From: Vibrio injensis
GTDB lineage: Bacteria > Pseudomonadota > Gammaproteobacteria > Enterobacterales > Vibrionaceae
Reading direction: 5' to 3'
DNA: 64,000 nucleotides
NCBI RefSeq assembly: GCF_001895205.1
Contig: NZ_BDJF01000023.1
Coordinates: forward strand, 1-64,000
Shown here piece after piece: positions 9,066-20,679 of this stretch. Both the position numbers and the translations under genes were made by a program. The notes below the pieces were generated by a model. That model was not told where the DNA came from. It did not search any database and saw only the letters and a program-made list of their open reading frames with translations. Each line of letters opens with the position of its first letter. Positions within the stretch are counted from its first letter, which is position 1.

Positions 9066-10133
9066 ATGCCTCTGTTTTCTTCGCCGCCTCAGTCTGTCTG
9101 TTTTTTACGCCTTTCAGCGATAGGTGATGTCTGCCATGCCGTCGCCGCTGTTCAAGCTTTGCAAAAACACTGGCCAGACACCAAAGTAACTTGGATCATT
9201 GGCAAAGTTGAAGCGCAGTTATTACAAGGCTTAGACCATGTCGAACTGATCATCTTCGATAAAAAAGCGGGTTTCGCTGGTATGAAAGCGGTTTGGCAAC
9301 AATTAAAAGGCCGGCGATTTGATGCCCTCATCCATATGCAGCTTGCGCTGCGAGCCAGCTTACTGACGTTAGGGATTCATGCTCAATACAAAGTGGGCTT
9401 TCATCGCCGACGTGCCAAAGAAGGCCAGTGGTTATTCACAAATCGAAAAATTGCCGATCATCAATCTACTCACGTCTTAGACAGCTTTTTGGCCTTTATT
9501 GAGTATCTCGGTGTACCTCGCACAGCACCAACATGGTCAATGCCGATTGGTGAGCCAGAACGAGCCTTTGCTCGTCAACAATTACACGATAAGCCAAGCG
9601 TGGTGATTTGTCCTGCAGCCAGTAAAGATGAGCGAAATTGGTTAGCCGAGCGTTATGCACAATTTGCCGATTATGTTACCACTCAAGGTTATCAAGTGGT
9701 GTTGTGTGGGTCACCTGCCCCACGAGAAGTTCAGTTAGCAACAACAATTTCAGGATTAATGACTCAACCTGTCATCAATCTGGTAGGCGAAACCAGCTTA
9801 AAACAATTAACCGCTATACTGGGTGAGGCTAAGTTAGTACTTGCTCCAGACTCAGGGCCAGCCCATATCGCCACAACGCAAGGCACACCAGTACTTGGTT
9901 TGTATGCGCATAGTAACCCTAAACGTACCGGGCCTTATTTTAATATTGACGATGTGGTGAGCGTATATGAAAAAAACGTCACTGAGCAACAAGGAAAACC
10001 ACTTCATGAGCTGGCTTGGAGCACGCGAGCCAAAGGCGCAGATTTGATGCAACAGATCTCGCTAGCAGAAGTGATCAAAGCTTTTGAGCGCATGATGTCA
10101 TCCCAGCGCACTCAAAAAGATAAGCGCCACTAA
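9066..10133 (+). CDS. Family 9 heptosyltransferase, WaaC/OpsX-like
   Basis: The 355-residue GT9 enzyme starts with VCFLRLSAIGDVCHAV, the family's N-terminal phosphate-site motif, and has VICPAASKDERNW in the middle and LAPDSGPAHIATTQGTP in the C-terminal domain. These features and the position suggest heptosyltransferase I, which adds the first heptose to Kdo. The RLSAIGD form is closer to the OpsX/WaaC-like group seen in Vibrio and Haemophilus. It is transcribed alone, divergent from dgkA, with a 35-base gap to the next glycosyltransferase. Confidence 0.8.
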   Translation: MPLFSSPPQSVCFLRLSAIGDVCHAVAAVQALQKHWPDTKVTWIIGKVEAQLLQGLDHVELIIFDKKAGFAGMKAVWQQLKGRRFDALIHMQLALRASLLTLGIHAQYKVGFHRRRAKEGQWLFTNRKIADHQSTHVLDSFLAFIEYLGVPRTAPTWSMPIGEPERAFARQQLHDKPSVVICPAASKDERNWLAERYAQFADYVTTQGYQVVLCGSPAPREVQLATTISGLMTQPVINLVGETSLKQLTAILGEAKLVLAPDSGPAHIATTQGTPVLGLYAHSNPKRTGPYFNIDDVVSVYEKNVTEQQGKPLHELAWSTRAKGADLMQQISLAEVIKAFERMMSSQRTQKDKRH

Positions 10134-10168
10134 CGGCAATTCAACCATAACCCTTAAGGTGCTTTTTA

Positions 10169-11275
10169 ATGCGAATTCTAATTTTTAGCTCTTATCATGA
10201 TGCGTGGAATAGTGTCCGTCCTGAAGCGGAAATGTTTATCGAGATCGCCAAACTTGGTCACGATGTGACGGTTATGACTCAAGGAGACTCAGAATATCTT
10301 CCTCGATTTAAAGAAAACGGTATCAAAGTTATCGATTGTTACCCAAGTAAGAAAATTTGCTGGAAAGCAATTCAAACCTTACGCACTGAATTAGCTAAAT
10401 ATCACTATGATATTGTCTACGCAATGAATTCAAGGACCATTCCTAATGCTGCGTTTGCTTGTATCGGTTTTAAACACACGAAATTGGTTACTTATCGAGG
10501 TACCGTCGGTGGATTATATCGCCATGACCCCACCGCTTATCTCACTCACCTACATCCACGCGTCAACGGAGTGGTCTGCGTTGCTGAGGCGGTGGCTAAT
10601 GATGTCAAATCGCGAGTGTGGAAAAACAAGCAAAATGTGGTGACGATTTATAAAGGTCATGATATTGCTTGGTATCAAGCGCAACCTATAAACTTAAGCA
10701 GCTTAGGCCTCCCTGATGATGCGTTTTGTGTCATTTGCATTGCCAATGCTAGATTAAGTAAAGGCGTGCATATTTTACTCGATAGCACCAAACAACTGGC
10801 TGATTTGGGTAATTTACACCTTCTCTTGGTTGGCCGAGATATGCAGACCGAGCAAAACTTATTATTAGCCAAATACAGTGGTATGCAAGAACGTATTCAT
10901 TTTCTTGGTTACCGTAAAGATGTCCCAGAATTACTCGCCGCGAGCGCTGTACAAATCCAACCCTCAATCAGCGGAGAAGGACTGCCTAAAACGATCATTG
11001 AAGCCATGGCGATGGGTATCCCTTCTGTGGCGACCACGACGGGGGGAGGGAAAGAATTATTGGTTGATGGTGAAAGTGGCTTTATTGTCCCAGTACAAGA
11101 CCCCACAGCGATTGCCGAAAAAATTCGTTTACTCTACCAATCACCTGAGCTACGTCAATTGATGGGGCAACGTGCTCAACAGCGGATGATTAATGACTTT
11201 TCTTGCCAAGAAAGCGCTAAACAGCACCTAGACTTTTTTCAGCGGTTATTAGGGTCTGTTGACCTTTCGAGCTGA
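10169..11275 (+). CDS. Family 4 glycosyltransferase
   Basis: The 368-residue GT-B fold protein starts MRILIFSSYHDAWNSVRPEAEMF. The C-terminal half carries CIANARLSKGVHILLDS, SGEGLPKTIIEAMAMGIPSV (the E-x7-E donor site) and TTGGGKELLVDGESG. Such retaining transferases extend the LPS core; the acceptor cannot be read from sequence. No clear signal peptide or membrane helix is present, so it is cytoplasmic. It follows the heptosyltransferase in the same direction. Confidence 0.83.
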   Translation: MRILIFSSYHDAWNSVRPEAEMFIEIAKLGHDVTVMTQGDSEYLPRFKENGIKVIDCYPSKKICWKAIQTLRTELAKYHYDIVYAMNSRTIPNAAFACIGFKHTKLVTYRGTVGGLYRHDPTAYLTHLHPRVNGVVCVAEAVANDVKSRVWKNKQNVVTIYKGHDIAWYQAQPINLSSLGLPDDAFCVICIANARLSKGVHILLDSTKQLADLGNLHLLLVGRDMQTEQNLLLAKYSGMQERIHFLGYRKDVPELLAASAVQIQPSISGEGLPKTIIEAMAMGIPSVATTTGGGKELLVDGESGFIVPVQDPTAIAEKIRLLYQSPELRQLMGQRAQQRMINDFSCQESAKQHLDFFQRLLGSVDLSS

Positions 11276-11378
11276 TAATATTGAATCGCGAAAAGACAAC
11301 AGATCCTATATTCGTAATTAAAAACTTTGAGCTTGTGAATGACATAAACTCATCCACTTATTTTTGGGGATAACTACT

Positions 11379-12164
11379 ATGGCAGATTCAATGCCAACAC
11401 TCGCAGTAGCACTGATTGTAAAAAATGAAGCTAAGCATTTGCAAGCGTGCCTAGAAACCGTTGCTGATTGGGTCGATGAAATTGTGATCCTTGATTCAGG
11501 CAGTACCGATGACACTGAACAGATTGCTCGCCGTTTCACCGATAAATTTTTTGTTAATCGTGATTGGCAAGGTTTTGGCCCTCAACGCCGCTTAGCTCAA
11601 CAATATGTAACGGCCGATTATGTACTGTGGCTAGATGCCGATGAGCGCATTACCCCAGAGTTAAAACGCTCGATTCAACAGGCAGTACAAGCTAATGAAA
11701 ACCAAACTCTCTATAGTATTTGTCGTCTAAGCTGGGTTTTTGGGCGATATATTCGTCACTGCGGCTGGTATCCCGATAGGGTTGTACGCTTGTACCCAAC
11801 CGCATTGACGCACTACGATGAATCACTAGTACATGAAAAGGTCATAATTCAACCGGACATGCAAGTAAAATACCTGCAAGGCGATGCGATTCATTACACC
11901 TATAATGATATTCACCATTACTTAGTAAAATCTGCTGGTTATGCGAGAGCATGGGCGGAACAACGGCAAAAGCGCGGTAAAAAAAGCAGCATCAGCCAAG
12001 GTATTTTACATGCACTGGGCTGCTTTCTTAAAATGTACGTTATTAAGGCTGGCTTTTTAGACGGTAAGCAAGGTTTCTTACTGTCGCTATTATCGGCGCA
12101 TTCAACCTTTGTTAAATACGCCGATTTATGGGTTAGAACCCAAACTGAGCCGCCCAAGGATTAA
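11379..12164 (+). CDS. Family 2 glycosyltransferase, WaaE/KdtX-like
   Basis: The 261-residue protein has the family 2 start [18 protein letters not shown], an [13 protein letters not shown] loop and the metal-binding [10 protein letters not shown] motif near residue 90. Length and the [13 protein letters not shown] segment resemble the WaaE/LpsC group, which adds a beta-glucose to inner-core heptose. I chose the ATG at 11379, preceded by a GGGGA ribosome-binding site; an in-frame TTG lies five codons upstream. Its 3' end overlaps the convergent GT9 gene by 32 bases. Confidence 0.83.
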   Translation: MADSMPTLAVALIVKNEAKHLQACLETVADWVDEIVILDSGSTDDTEQIARRFTDKFFVNRDWQGFGPQRRLAQQYVTADYVLWLDADERITPELKRSIQQAVQANENQTLYSICRLSWVFGRYIRHCGWYPDRVVRLYPTALTHYDESLVHEKVIIQPDMQVKYLQGDAIHYTYNDIHHYLVKSAGYARAWAEQRQKRGKKSSISQGILHALGCFLKMYVIKAGFLDGKQGFLLSLLSAHSTFVKYADLWVRTQTEPPKD

Positions 12165-13167
12165 GCTCGACGAGCACCTGATCGATCTCGATTCGGCTCA
12201 TATCGGCTTGATCCTGTTTTGATTCTGCTGGTGGTGGAGTAAACGCAATATGGCGGCCTGATGAATTTAAAGGCAGCCAACGTAACGGGGTTGATGAACG
12301 TTTGGCGGGAAAAAAACCTACTGTTGCTACATCCAAAGTAGCAGCGATATGCAGTGGTCCGGTTGAGCCAGCAATAAACAGATCCGCGCAGGCGATTGAG
12401 CGAGTAAAATCCACCAGCCCGTCATTTTTATCATACAACGCGGAAGTGGCGCCTTGTCGCTCTAATAAAGCTTTTAACTCCGCCGCTTTCGCTTCCTCTC
12501 CCGGTCCAGCCGTCAGAACTATCTCTTTCTCGCCTTGAATACCTAGTAATAACTGGGCGTATTGCGAGAGAGAGAGGTTATTCGCTGAACCACCGCTGCC
12601 AGCATGAACAAATAGCCACGGCTGATTAATGTTCAAGTTCAACTGCTCCGCGAGTTTCTGTTTCTGGTTCGCTATCAATGCTGGTTCAAATTGCAAATAA
12701 GGAGCTTTAGGTTCAATGATCGGCTGGCCAATGTCCTGCAAAAAAGCTCGGATCAGATCGAGATTATATTGATATTCTGGTTTTGCAGATTGAGAACGCT
12801 GCTGCTTAATCCGTTTATTATAAAAAATCTGAGCCAATTTGGTCGCAGGAGCAAGACGATAGGGTATGCCCGCTTTCCAGACTAAAAGAGCGTTATAAGT
12901 GGTTGAGAATAGATTGATCGAAGCATCAAAATTGTGCGCTTTTATCGCTCGTAAACACTGTTTTTTTTGCTCAGGGGAGCCATTTTTCGTTGGATCAATC
13001 AATACCTCATCAATCCATGGACACAGTTTAGCCAGTGCCTCTGTATAGTGCGGGACCAATGCCGTAATCTGACAATCGGGCATGGCGTTTTTTAACATTG
13101 CAAAGCTTGGCCAAGCCAGCATAAAGTCGCCAATTTTATCGTTACGAATTACCAATATTTTTTTCAT
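12133..13167 (-). CDS. Family 9 glycosyltransferase (heptosyltransferase-like)
   Basis: About 344 residues from the ATG at 13167 ([20 protein letters not shown]), the standard GT9 start; the longer frame adds 27 residues without family features. Middle and C-terminal motifs are [14 protein letters not shown] and [17 protein letters not shown]. It is a third GT9 member in this cluster, so it most likely adds a further heptose or a related sugar to the core. It is divergent from coaD and overlaps the end of the convergent family 2 transferase. Confidence 0.83.
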   Translation of the reverse strand: MKKILVIRNDKIGDFMLAWPSFAMLKNAMPDCQITALVPHYTEALAKLCPWIDEVLIDPTKNGSPEQKKQCLRAIKAHNFDASINLFSTTYNALLVWKAGIPYRLAPATKLAQIFYNKRIKQQRSQSAKPEYQYNLDLIRAFLQDIGQPIIEPKAPYLQFEPALIANQKQKLAEQLNLNINQPWLFVHAGSGGSANNLSLSQYAQLLLGIQGEKEIVLTAGPGEEAKAAELKALLERQGATSALYDKNDGLVDFTRSIACADLFIAGSTGPLHIAATLDVATVGFFPAKRSSTPLRWLPLNSSGRHIAFTPPPAESKQDQADMSRIEIDQVLVELNPWAAQFGF

Positions 13168-13268
13168 GATTCTTTTTCTCACCAGCTCGTTAGCCGCTCT
13201 ATGATACCGAGTTGAATAGGTTATTGAGAGTATTTTTGCTACTATCACACTAAGTTAATCAGTTGTGA

Positions 13269-14578
<1,310 letters not shown>

Positions 14579-14610
14579 CATAGCTCCAAGATGGTTTACG
14601 AATTAAGATC

Positions 14611-15102
14611 TTAACGACTGGATGAAGGGAAAAGATAATCGGCTTCCACTGAGATAGCAATCCACTTATCTTGCCAGTTTTTAAATAGCCAAAACTGCGG
14701 TGCTTGATAATAAGTGATCCGTTGTGGCTCTTCCAGATCTTGATACCAGACTTCGATGGTTTGCGGTCCTATCAAGCTCGGTTGTAACGAACGTACGGTT
14801 TGTTCATCAACCTCAGTACCGACTAAAGCTTGCCAGCGCTGCACTAGCTGTTCAGGTGTTGCATCAATCGAAGGAGTTACTTGCCACTCACCTTGATCTA
14901 GCGTCAGCTCAAACGCTCGTGTATAAACGGCCTGTAATGGTGCATTCGGAATAAATAAACTTGGGTAAACTTGTTCTTCATTGCTGTTAGACATCAGATA
15001 AGATTTAAGTAATGGCGGTAAGTTTAACACTCCAATAAACAGCAGTACCAAGATAATCAGGATATTGTTCCATCGCCGACGACGATGAGGGGCAATACGC
15101 AT
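14611..15102 (-). CDS. Hypothetical membrane-anchored protein
   Basis: The 163-residue protein has an Arg-rich cytoplasmic start (RIAPHRRRRW), one membrane helix (residues about 12-33) and a soluble, probably periplasmic domain of about 125 residues. I do not recognise a named family. It is upstream of mutM in the same direction (32-base gap), a place where many Vibrio carry a conserved hypothetical gene, so a shared transcript is likely. Confidence 0.6.
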   Translation of the reverse strand: MRIAPHRRRRWNNILIILVLLFIGVLNLPPLLKSYLMSNSNEEQVYPSLFIPNAPLQAVYTRAFELTLDQGEWQVTPSIDATPEQLVQRWQALVGTEVDEQTVRSLQPSLIGPQTIEVWYQDLEEPQRITYYQAPQFWLFKNWQDKWIAISVEADYLFPSSSR

Positions 15103-15155
15103 GCAGCATTCCTTAGCTGATGAACAGGATGAACTAAGAATAGCAAAGTAGCTAG

Positions 15156-15190
15156 CTAGGTTCTAGGTTCTAGGTTCTAGGTTCTAGGTT
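15156..15190. repeat. Five tandem copies of CTAGGTT
   Basis: A seven-base unit is repeated exactly five times with a partial sixth, between the hypothetical gene and the rpmBG terminator. Shorter pieces of the same unit lie upstream of pyrE (about 26332-26343), and a close variant forms a 12-copy array upstream of rph. Confidence 0.95.
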
Positions 15191-15210
15191 CTATTTTATC
15201 CACATAAAGA

Positions 15211-15237
15211 AAAACCCAACCAAATTGGCTGGGTTTT
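15211..15237 (-). terminator. Terminator of the rpmB-rpmG operon
   Basis: Arms AAAACCCA and TGGGTTTT close a hairpin with an inner CCAAATTGG stem, followed on the minus strand by T-rich sequence. It lies 31 bases after the rpmG stop. Confidence 0.75.
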
Positions 15238-15267
15238 CGCTACTTTTACAACAGAATGCGCAATCAA

Positions 15268-15435
15268 TTACTTGATTTTGCCTTCTTTGTAAACAACGTG
15301 CTGGCGAACTACTGGATCAAACTTTTTGATCTCAAATTTGCCTGGCATGTTGCGCTTGTTCTTGTCAGTTGTGTAGAAGTGACCAGTACCTGCAGAAGAT
15401 ATTAGTCGGATTTTCTCACGAATGCCTTTAGCCAT
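15268..15435 (-). CDS. rpmG: 50S ribosomal protein L33
   Basis: Reading the minus strand from the ATG at 15435 gives a 55-residue basic protein starting [20 protein letters not shown] and ending VVYKEGKIK. It contains the family's FYTTDKNKR segment. It is of the zinc-free type, because the CxxC pairs are absent. L33 binds 23S rRNA near the E site. It lies 13 bases downstream of rpmB, the usual two-gene operon. Confidence 0.96.
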   Translation of the reverse strand: MAKGIREKIRLISSAGTGHFYTTDKNKRNMPGKFEIKKFDPVVRQHVVYKEGKIK

Positions 15436-15448
15436 TGCTCAATTCCTC

Positions 15449-15685
15449 TTAAACGTTTTCGCCACGTGCACGGATATCAACAAGAACAGCATCGATGCCT
15501 TTCTTATCAATGATACGCATGCCTTTAGCAGTTAGACGTAGTTTAACAAAACGTTTTTCGCTCTCTACCCAGAAACGATGAGTTTGTAGGTTCGGCAGAA
15601 AACGACGCTTAGTAGCATTTCGTGCGTGTGAACGGTTGTTACCCGTTACTGGACGCTTACCAGTTACTTGGCATACTCGGGACAT
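15449..15685 (-). CDS. rpmB: 50S ribosomal protein L28
   Basis: The 78-residue protein starts [20 protein letters not shown] at 15685, the standard L28 start; an in-frame upstream ATG adds only five residues without family support. It ends with [21 protein letters not shown] sequence. L28 is an rRNA-binding protein of the large subunit. It is first in the rpmB-rpmG operon, with a good sigma-70 promoter about 130 bases upstream. Confidence 0.97.
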   Translation of the reverse strand: MSRVCQVTGKRPVTGNNRSHARNATKRRFLPNLQTHRFWVESEKRFVKLRLTAKGMRIIDKKGIDAVLVDIRARGENV

Positions 15686-15813
15686 GAATGTCTTCTCCAA
15701 ATCGTTTCAGCTCGATATCAACCTTGGTGGCCGAACCTCGTTCTCGATGTATTAAGAAATTTGAGGTTAAAAACCGTTATGGAAAATCCATACAAGGCTA
15801 TCAAAGGTCGCGT

Positions 15814-15842
15814 ATTATACTAACTTGACATGCATTGCTCAA
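15814..15842 (-). promoter_or_regulatory. Sigma-70 promoter for rpmB-rpmG
   Basis: On the minus strand TTGAGC (15842-15837), a 17-base spacer and a perfect TATAAT (15819-15814) precede rpmB. The rest of the 277-base rpmB-radC gap shows no other gene. Confidence 0.7.
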
Positions 15843-15962
15843 GACCCGAACAGATCCTTTTTACGGATTTGGTGATCTTTTTTAAGCAGAGCTGAGTTTA
15901 GGTTGATAATTTAGTGCGCGAATCATACCAGAATAATCTTAAGTCACAACATAAAATATCCG

Positions 15963-16637
15963 TCAAATCCATCCTAGTTCTGCAAAGGAAACCACCTCAC
16001 CATCACCAATCACAAAGTGGTCAAGCACTCGAATATCCACTAACTGCAAGGCTTCTATCAAACGCTGAGTAATTCGGCGATCCGCTTGGCTTGGTTCAGC
16101 AATACCAGAAGGATGGTTATGCGCCAGAATTAACGCCGCCGCATTGAGTTGCAACGCCCGCTTGACGACTTCCCTAGGGTAAACACTAGCGGCATCAATT
16201 GTCCCTTCAAATAAGATTTCATCTTGGATAACACGATGTTGATTATCGAGAAAAAGAATATAAAAGGCTTCACGATGACGATCGCGTAGCACACTGGTTA
16301 AATATAACTTGGTTTGTTGGGGGCTAGTCAACGCGTCACCGCGCTTTAACGTTTCAGCCAAGTAACGCTGAGTCATTTCTAAGACCGCTTGTAATTGAAC
16401 AAATTTTGCTTCTCCCAATCCTTTATGTGCACAAAACTGATCTTTACTGGCAGAAAACAAAGCGCGCAATGAACCAGATTGACGTAATAAAAAATCCGCC
16501 AATTCTAAGACATTCATCTCTGGCGTACCGGTGCGTAAAAAAATGGCTAACAGTTCAGCATCAGATAACGCTTGCGGTCCTCTGATAAGTAATTTTTCCC
16601 GTGGCATTGATTCGACAGGAAGATCTTTAAGGCCCAT
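15963..16637 (-). CDS. radC: RadC/YicR family JAB-domain protein
   Basis: The 224-residue protein has an N-terminal helix-hairpin-helix-like part ([20 protein letters not shown]) and a C-terminal JAB/MPN metalloprotease-like domain with [21 protein letters not shown], holding the HxH and distal Asp metal ligands. The family was named for DNA repair, but its biochemical role is unsettled. It is full length and sits between rpmB and the chemoreceptor gene, as in V. cholerae. Confidence 0.93.
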   Translation of the reverse strand: MGLKDLPVESMPREKLLIRGPQALSDAELLAIFLRTGTPEMNVLELADFLLRQSGSLRALFSASKDQFCAHKGLGEAKFVQLQAVLEMTQRYLAETLKRGDALTSPQQTKLYLTSVLRDRHREAFYILFLDNQHRVIQDEILFEGTIDAASVYPREVVKRALQLNAAALILAHNHPSGIAEPSQADRRITQRLIEALQLVDIRVLDHFVIGDGEVVSFAELGWI

Positions 16638-16753
16638 GATTCAGCTCCAAGTCTGCTAAATAGGGGGCGAAGTGGCGCTCTCTCACCACAAAGCAACCGA
16701 TTATTTAAACTAGATTAATGTCGCACATGAGCTCTTTTATAAGCCAAGAATAG

Positions 16754-16777
16754 ACTCAGGCCCAAATGGGCCTGAGT
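16754..16777. terminator. Perfect hairpin between the chemoreceptor gene and radC
   Basis: Arms ACTCAGGCCC and GGGCCTGAGT form an uninterrupted stem with a four-base loop, 44 bases past the chemoreceptor stop. A T-tract is lacking, so it could be a processing or pausing hairpin rather than a classic terminator. Confidence 0.55.
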
Positions 16778-16821
16778 GAAGATGGGAATAAGATCAATCT
16801 CGGTGGTAACTCATTTGTTGA

Positions 16822-18498
16822 TTAAAGCTTAAAGTGACTGACGAGATTCCCCATTTGTTGTCCTGAGGACGCCAAGCGTGAGCTGATCGATTCTGAGTGC
16901 TGTAAATTATCACTCAACTGGTTAACGATTTGCTGAATCGCGACCAAGTTCTGATTGATGTCTTCGGCTACCGCACTTTGCTGCTCTGCCGCCGATGCGG
17001 TTTGGATCCCCATATCTTGAATTAAACCGACGGCTTGTGAAATCCCAGCCAAACTTTGTTTGATATGCATCGATTCTTCAGCGGTTTTTTCGCCCCGCTT
17101 TTGGCTAGTATTCATGCTTTCAACCGCTTTGCTTACCCCTTGGTGAAGAGACTGAAGCATCTCACTGATCTCTTGCGTACTATTTTGTGTCCGACTGGCC
17201 AACGAACGAACTTCATCAGCGACCACGGCAAAACCTCGGCCTTGTTCTCCAGCTCGCGCCGCTTCGATAGCCGCATTCAATGCTAGTAGGTTTGTCTGCC
17301 CCGCGATTTCACCAATCACATTTAACACTTGAGTGATTTTATCGGTACGCTGACTCAGATCTTGAATCGCGTCTGAGGTGAGGTTAACCTCACGCACCAA
17401 TTCGCTGATCCCTTCAATTGCACTATTCACTTCATGCTGGGCATCTCGGATTTGACCATTAGCAGATTCAATCGCTTGCGAAGTCGCATTGGTATTATTC
17501 GCCACTTCTCGTGCGGTGGCACTCATCTCTGTCACCGCGGTCACAACTTTATCTGTTTCAAGGCAGTGGCTGTTCATTTTCTGATTAGATTGCGTGGTTT
17601 GTGTATCTAACTCTCCGGCAGCCAATTGCACTTCTTGTGCCGATTCTCGTAACTGTTTGATCATCGGGTGGAGTTTATCCATAAAGGCATTAAACGCTTT
17701 GGCAACCTCACCAATTTCATCTTGGCTTTCGACTTTTAGTCGAGCGGTTAAATCCCCTTCACCAGCCGCCACGTCTTGCAGTGAGGCAACCACGTGCTGT
17801 AATGGCGCAACCCCCTTAGCCACCAACGCGCTAACCACCATACTGGTGATCAATAATCCAACTAACGATAAACCAATCGTTGACCACATTTGCTCTTTCG
17901 CTTGGTCTTGACGCAATACTTGAAATTGGGCGACTTGTGCATCGATATCATCAATATAAATTCCAGTGCCCAGTACCCAATCCCATTTAGGTAAATACTC
18001 GGCATAGCCCAGTTTGGGCGCTTGCGCATTAATCGTCGGTTTATGCCAAGAAAAATACAGAAAACCATCACCGGATTTCGCGGCGCGGATCAGCCCAGCA
18101 ATCACTGGCACGCCATTTTCATCTTGCAAACCATAGAGATTTTTTCCTTCCAGAGAGGGATTGATGGCATGCAAGGTATTGACACCTTGTGAATCATAAG
18201 CAAAAAAGTAACCATCACTTTCAAAACGCATTGCTTTCAGTAAGGTTTTTGCTGCAGCTTGATTCTCACCATTACGATCACTCTCATACAGGGACTGAAC
18301 CGCAGTCACACCCATCATTAAATACGCTTGCAACTCAGCTTTACGAGTCTCGACCAATTGCTCGCGATATTGGGTTAATTCTTGTTCGAGTGCGCGCGCG
18401 TTACTCCAATAATTCACCATGGTCATTAATCCAGTGATCAGCATCAATGGAATCAACGTCAATAATAGCAATTTGGTTCTGCTCTTTAACGAGATCAT
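16822..18498 (-). CDS. Methyl-accepting chemotaxis protein with periplasmic cache domain
   Basis: The 558-residue receptor has membrane helices at about residues 10-30 and 205-225. Between them is a single-cache sensor region ([20 protein letters not shown] and [22 protein letters not shown] motifs). A HAMP linker follows, then the long coiled-coil signalling domain with the hairpin tip [20 protein letters not shown] and an [14 protein letters not shown] continuation. Such receptors control CheA activity in chemotaxis. There is no CheR/CheB-tethering pentapeptide at the C terminus. The ligand is unknown; this cache type often binds small organic acids. Confidence 0.93.
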   Translation of the reverse strand: MISLKSRTKLLLLTLIPLMLITGLMTMVNYWSNARALEQELTQYREQLVETRKAELQAYLMMGVTAVQSLYESDRNGENQAAAKTLLKAMRFESDGYFFAYDSQGVNTLHAINPSLEGKNLYGLQDENGVPVIAGLIRAAKSGDGFLYFSWHKPTINAQAPKLGYAEYLPKWDWVLGTGIYIDDIDAQVAQFQVLRQDQAKEQMWSTIGLSLVGLLITSMVVSALVAKGVAPLQHVVASLQDVAAGEGDLTARLKVESQDEIGEVAKAFNAFMDKLHPMIKQLRESAQEVQLAAGELDTQTTQSNQKMNSHCLETDKVVTAVTEMSATAREVANNTNATSQAIESANGQIRDAQHEVNSAIEGISELVREVNLTSDAIQDLSQRTDKITQVLNVIGEIAGQTNLLALNAAIEAARAGEQGRGFAVVADEVRSLASRTQNSTQEISEMLQSLHQGVSKAVESMNTSQKRGEKTAEESMHIKQSLAGISQAVGLIQDMGIQTASAAEQQSAVAEDINQNLVAIQQIVNQLSDNLQHSESISSRLASSGQQMGNLVSHFKL

Positions 18499-18742
18499 TC
18501 TGTCATCCTAATTAGCTTTTTGTTGTTTTTATGATGCAGAAAAAATCGCAATATATCTGTGAGTCCCCGTGAAATTTGACGATATTTAGGCCAACCAATT
18601 GGTTTTTTGTTCGGCGTAAAATGAGAAAATCCTCATAACTATTGATAAACCATATAATTCAGAGAGAAAATGCAGCGAACACGGCAGCCACATATTTCGG
18701 GAGTTGTGCTAACATAACTCGCAGAATTTTCGAGGAATCCAG

Positions 18743-19942
18743 ATGCAAACATTAGCAGGAAAACATATTCTGCTTGGCATTAGTGGCGGCATTGCGGCCT
18801 ATAAATGCGCAGAATTAACCCGTCGCTTACGCGAACGAGGCGCGGAAGTCCGTGTGGTGATGACCCATGCAGCAAAAGAATTTATTACCCCTTTAACCAT
18901 GCAAGCCGTCTCGGGGCATCCTGTTGCAGATAGCTTACTTGATCCTGCTGCAGAAGCGTCCATGGGGCATATCGAGTTAGCTAAATGGGCGGACTTGGTA
19001 TTATTAGCGCCGGCAACGGCGGATCTTATCGCACGTTTGGCGGCCGGGATGGGCAATGATTTATTGACCACTTTGGTGCTTGCGACCGATGCTCCCGTGG
19101 TGATTTCACCCGCCATGAACCAACAGATGTACCGTAATCAAGCAACACAAGATAATATCGCGACCCTCGTGCGACGCGGCGTTTCGGTATGGGGGCCTGC
19201 CGCTGGAGAACAAGCCTGTGGCGATATCGGGCCGGGACGTATGCTTGAGCCACTCGAATTGGTTGAGCGCTGTAACGTTTTTTTTGCGCCTAAACCTTGG
19301 CTGGGGAAAAAACTGTTGCTTACTGCAGGACCGACACGCGAAGCGTTAGATCCCGTTCGTTATATTACTAATCACAGTTCAGGCAAAATGGGCTTTGCCA
19401 TTGCCGAGGCAGCGGCTACTCTAGGCGCTGAAGTGACGTTAATCAGTGGGCCGGTTACCTTAACAACGCCTGCCAAAGTGAAGCGGATTAATGTTCAGAG
19501 TGCACTAGAGATGCACGCAGCGGTGATGGATCATGCCCAACAACATGATGTCTTTATCAGCTGTGCAGCGGTCGCGGACTATCGGCCTGACGTCGTCGCT
19601 ACGCAAAAAATCAAAAAAACGGAACAGAGCGATACACTGTGTATCACTATGGTTAAAAACCCAGATATCGTAGCTTCGGTGGCGGCATTAACCGAACGCC
19701 GCCCTTTCACAGTAGGGTTTGCCGCAGAAACACAGGATGTGGAAAAATACGCTCTAGGAAAATTGACCAAGAAAAAGCTGGATATGATTTGTGCCAATGA
19801 TGTCTCTGTTACTGGCCAAGGTTTTGATAGCAACGACAATGCACTGACAGTGTATTGGTCCAATGGTCAACACGCTTTGCCACTCAGCAGCAAACGTGAG
19901 TTAGCCCAAGCGTTAATGTTATTCATTCATCGCCATCTATAG
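18743..19942 (+). CDS. coaBC: Bifunctional phosphopantothenoylcysteine decarboxylase / phosphopantothenate-cysteine ligase
   Basis: The 399-residue enzyme has an N-terminal flavoprotein half ([19 protein letters not shown] and the PAMNQQMY active-site stretch) and a C-terminal ligase half beginning [20 protein letters not shown] KKxK-type ATP/CTP-site segment (KLTKKKLD) lies near residue 345. The enzyme makes 4'-phosphopantetheine for coenzyme A, complementing coaD at 13.3 kb. It is full length. Confidence 0.97.
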   Translation: MQTLAGKHILLGISGGIAAYKCAELTRRLRERGAEVRVVMTHAAKEFITPLTMQAVSGHPVADSLLDPAAEASMGHIELAKWADLVLLAPATADLIARLAAGMGNDLLTTLVLATDAPVVISPAMNQQMYRNQATQDNIATLVRRGVSVWGPAAGEQACGDIGPGRMLEPLELVERCNVFFAPKPWLGKKLLLTAGPTREALDPVRYITNHSSGKMGFAIAEAAATLGAEVTLISGPVTLTTPAKVKRINVQSALEMHAAVMDHAQQHDVFISCAAVADYRPDVVATQKIKKTEQSDTLCITMVKNPDIVASVAALTERRPFTVGFAAETQDVEKYALGKLTKKKLDMICANDVSVTGQGFDSNDNALTVYWSNGQHALPLSSKRELAQALMLFIHRHL

Positions 19943-20080
19943 TAGATACGCATGAGTACTCGCTTTGCCAGTAAGTTTATCATCGCACAACCACTCGTTA
20001 GCGAGGAACCCACTTAGCTAACTCGGCAAAGCTTGCCGCTTATTATCTCGCTATCAATGGTCATCAAAGGAAATCGGGTT

Positions 20081-20671
20081 ATGGCTGGTAACAAAAAAAT
20101 CAATCGCCGTGAAGAAATACTCCAAGCATTGGCACAAATGCTGGAATCCCATGAAGGTGCCTCGCGCATCACGACGGCCAAACTCGCTAAGCAAGTCGGC
20201 GTATCGGAAGCCGCTTTATATCGTCATTTTCCCAGTAAAGCGCGAATGTTTGAGGGGCTGATTGAATTTATTGAAGAATCACTCATGTCACGTATTAATC
20301 GTATTTTGGATGAAGAAAAAGACACGTTAAATCGCATTCGCCTCGTTGTGCAGCTGATTTTAGCCTTTTCCGAACGTAACCCTGGTCTGACGCGAATTTT
20401 ATCCGGTCATGCTTTAATGTTTGAAAATGAGCGGCTGCGAGAGCGCATTAATCAGTTGTATGAACGAATCGAAACGTCTCTGCGCCAGATTTTACGCGAA
20501 CGTAAACTGCGTGAAGGGAAATCGTTTCCTGTCGATGAGAGCATTTTAGCGGCACAATTACTCGGCCAAGTCGAAGGAAGTTTAAACCGTTTTGTTCGTT
20601 CTGATTTCAAATATCTGCCTACCGCTAATTTCGAGGCGTATTGGGCATTACTGAGTGCACAAATTAAGTAG
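20081..20671 (+). CDS. slmA: Nucleoid occlusion factor SlmA
   Basis: The 196-residue TetR-family protein starts [20 protein letters not shown], the conserved SlmA start (20081); the longer frame has 16 extra residues without family similarity. The helix-turn-helix region is [20 protein letters not shown]. SlmA binds specific chromosomal sites and blocks FtsZ assembly over the nucleoid. The order coaBC-slmA is conserved in enterics and vibrios. Confidence 0.96.
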   Translation: MAGNKKINRREEILQALAQMLESHEGASRITTAKLAKQVGVSEAALYRHFPSKARMFEGLIEFIEESLMSRINRILDEEKDTLNRIRLVVQLILAFSERNPGLTRILSGHALMFENERLRERINQLYERIETSLRQILRERKLREGKSFPVDESILAAQLLGQVEGSLNRFVRSDFKYLPTANFEAYWALLSAQIK

Positions 20672-20679
20672 TAATTACC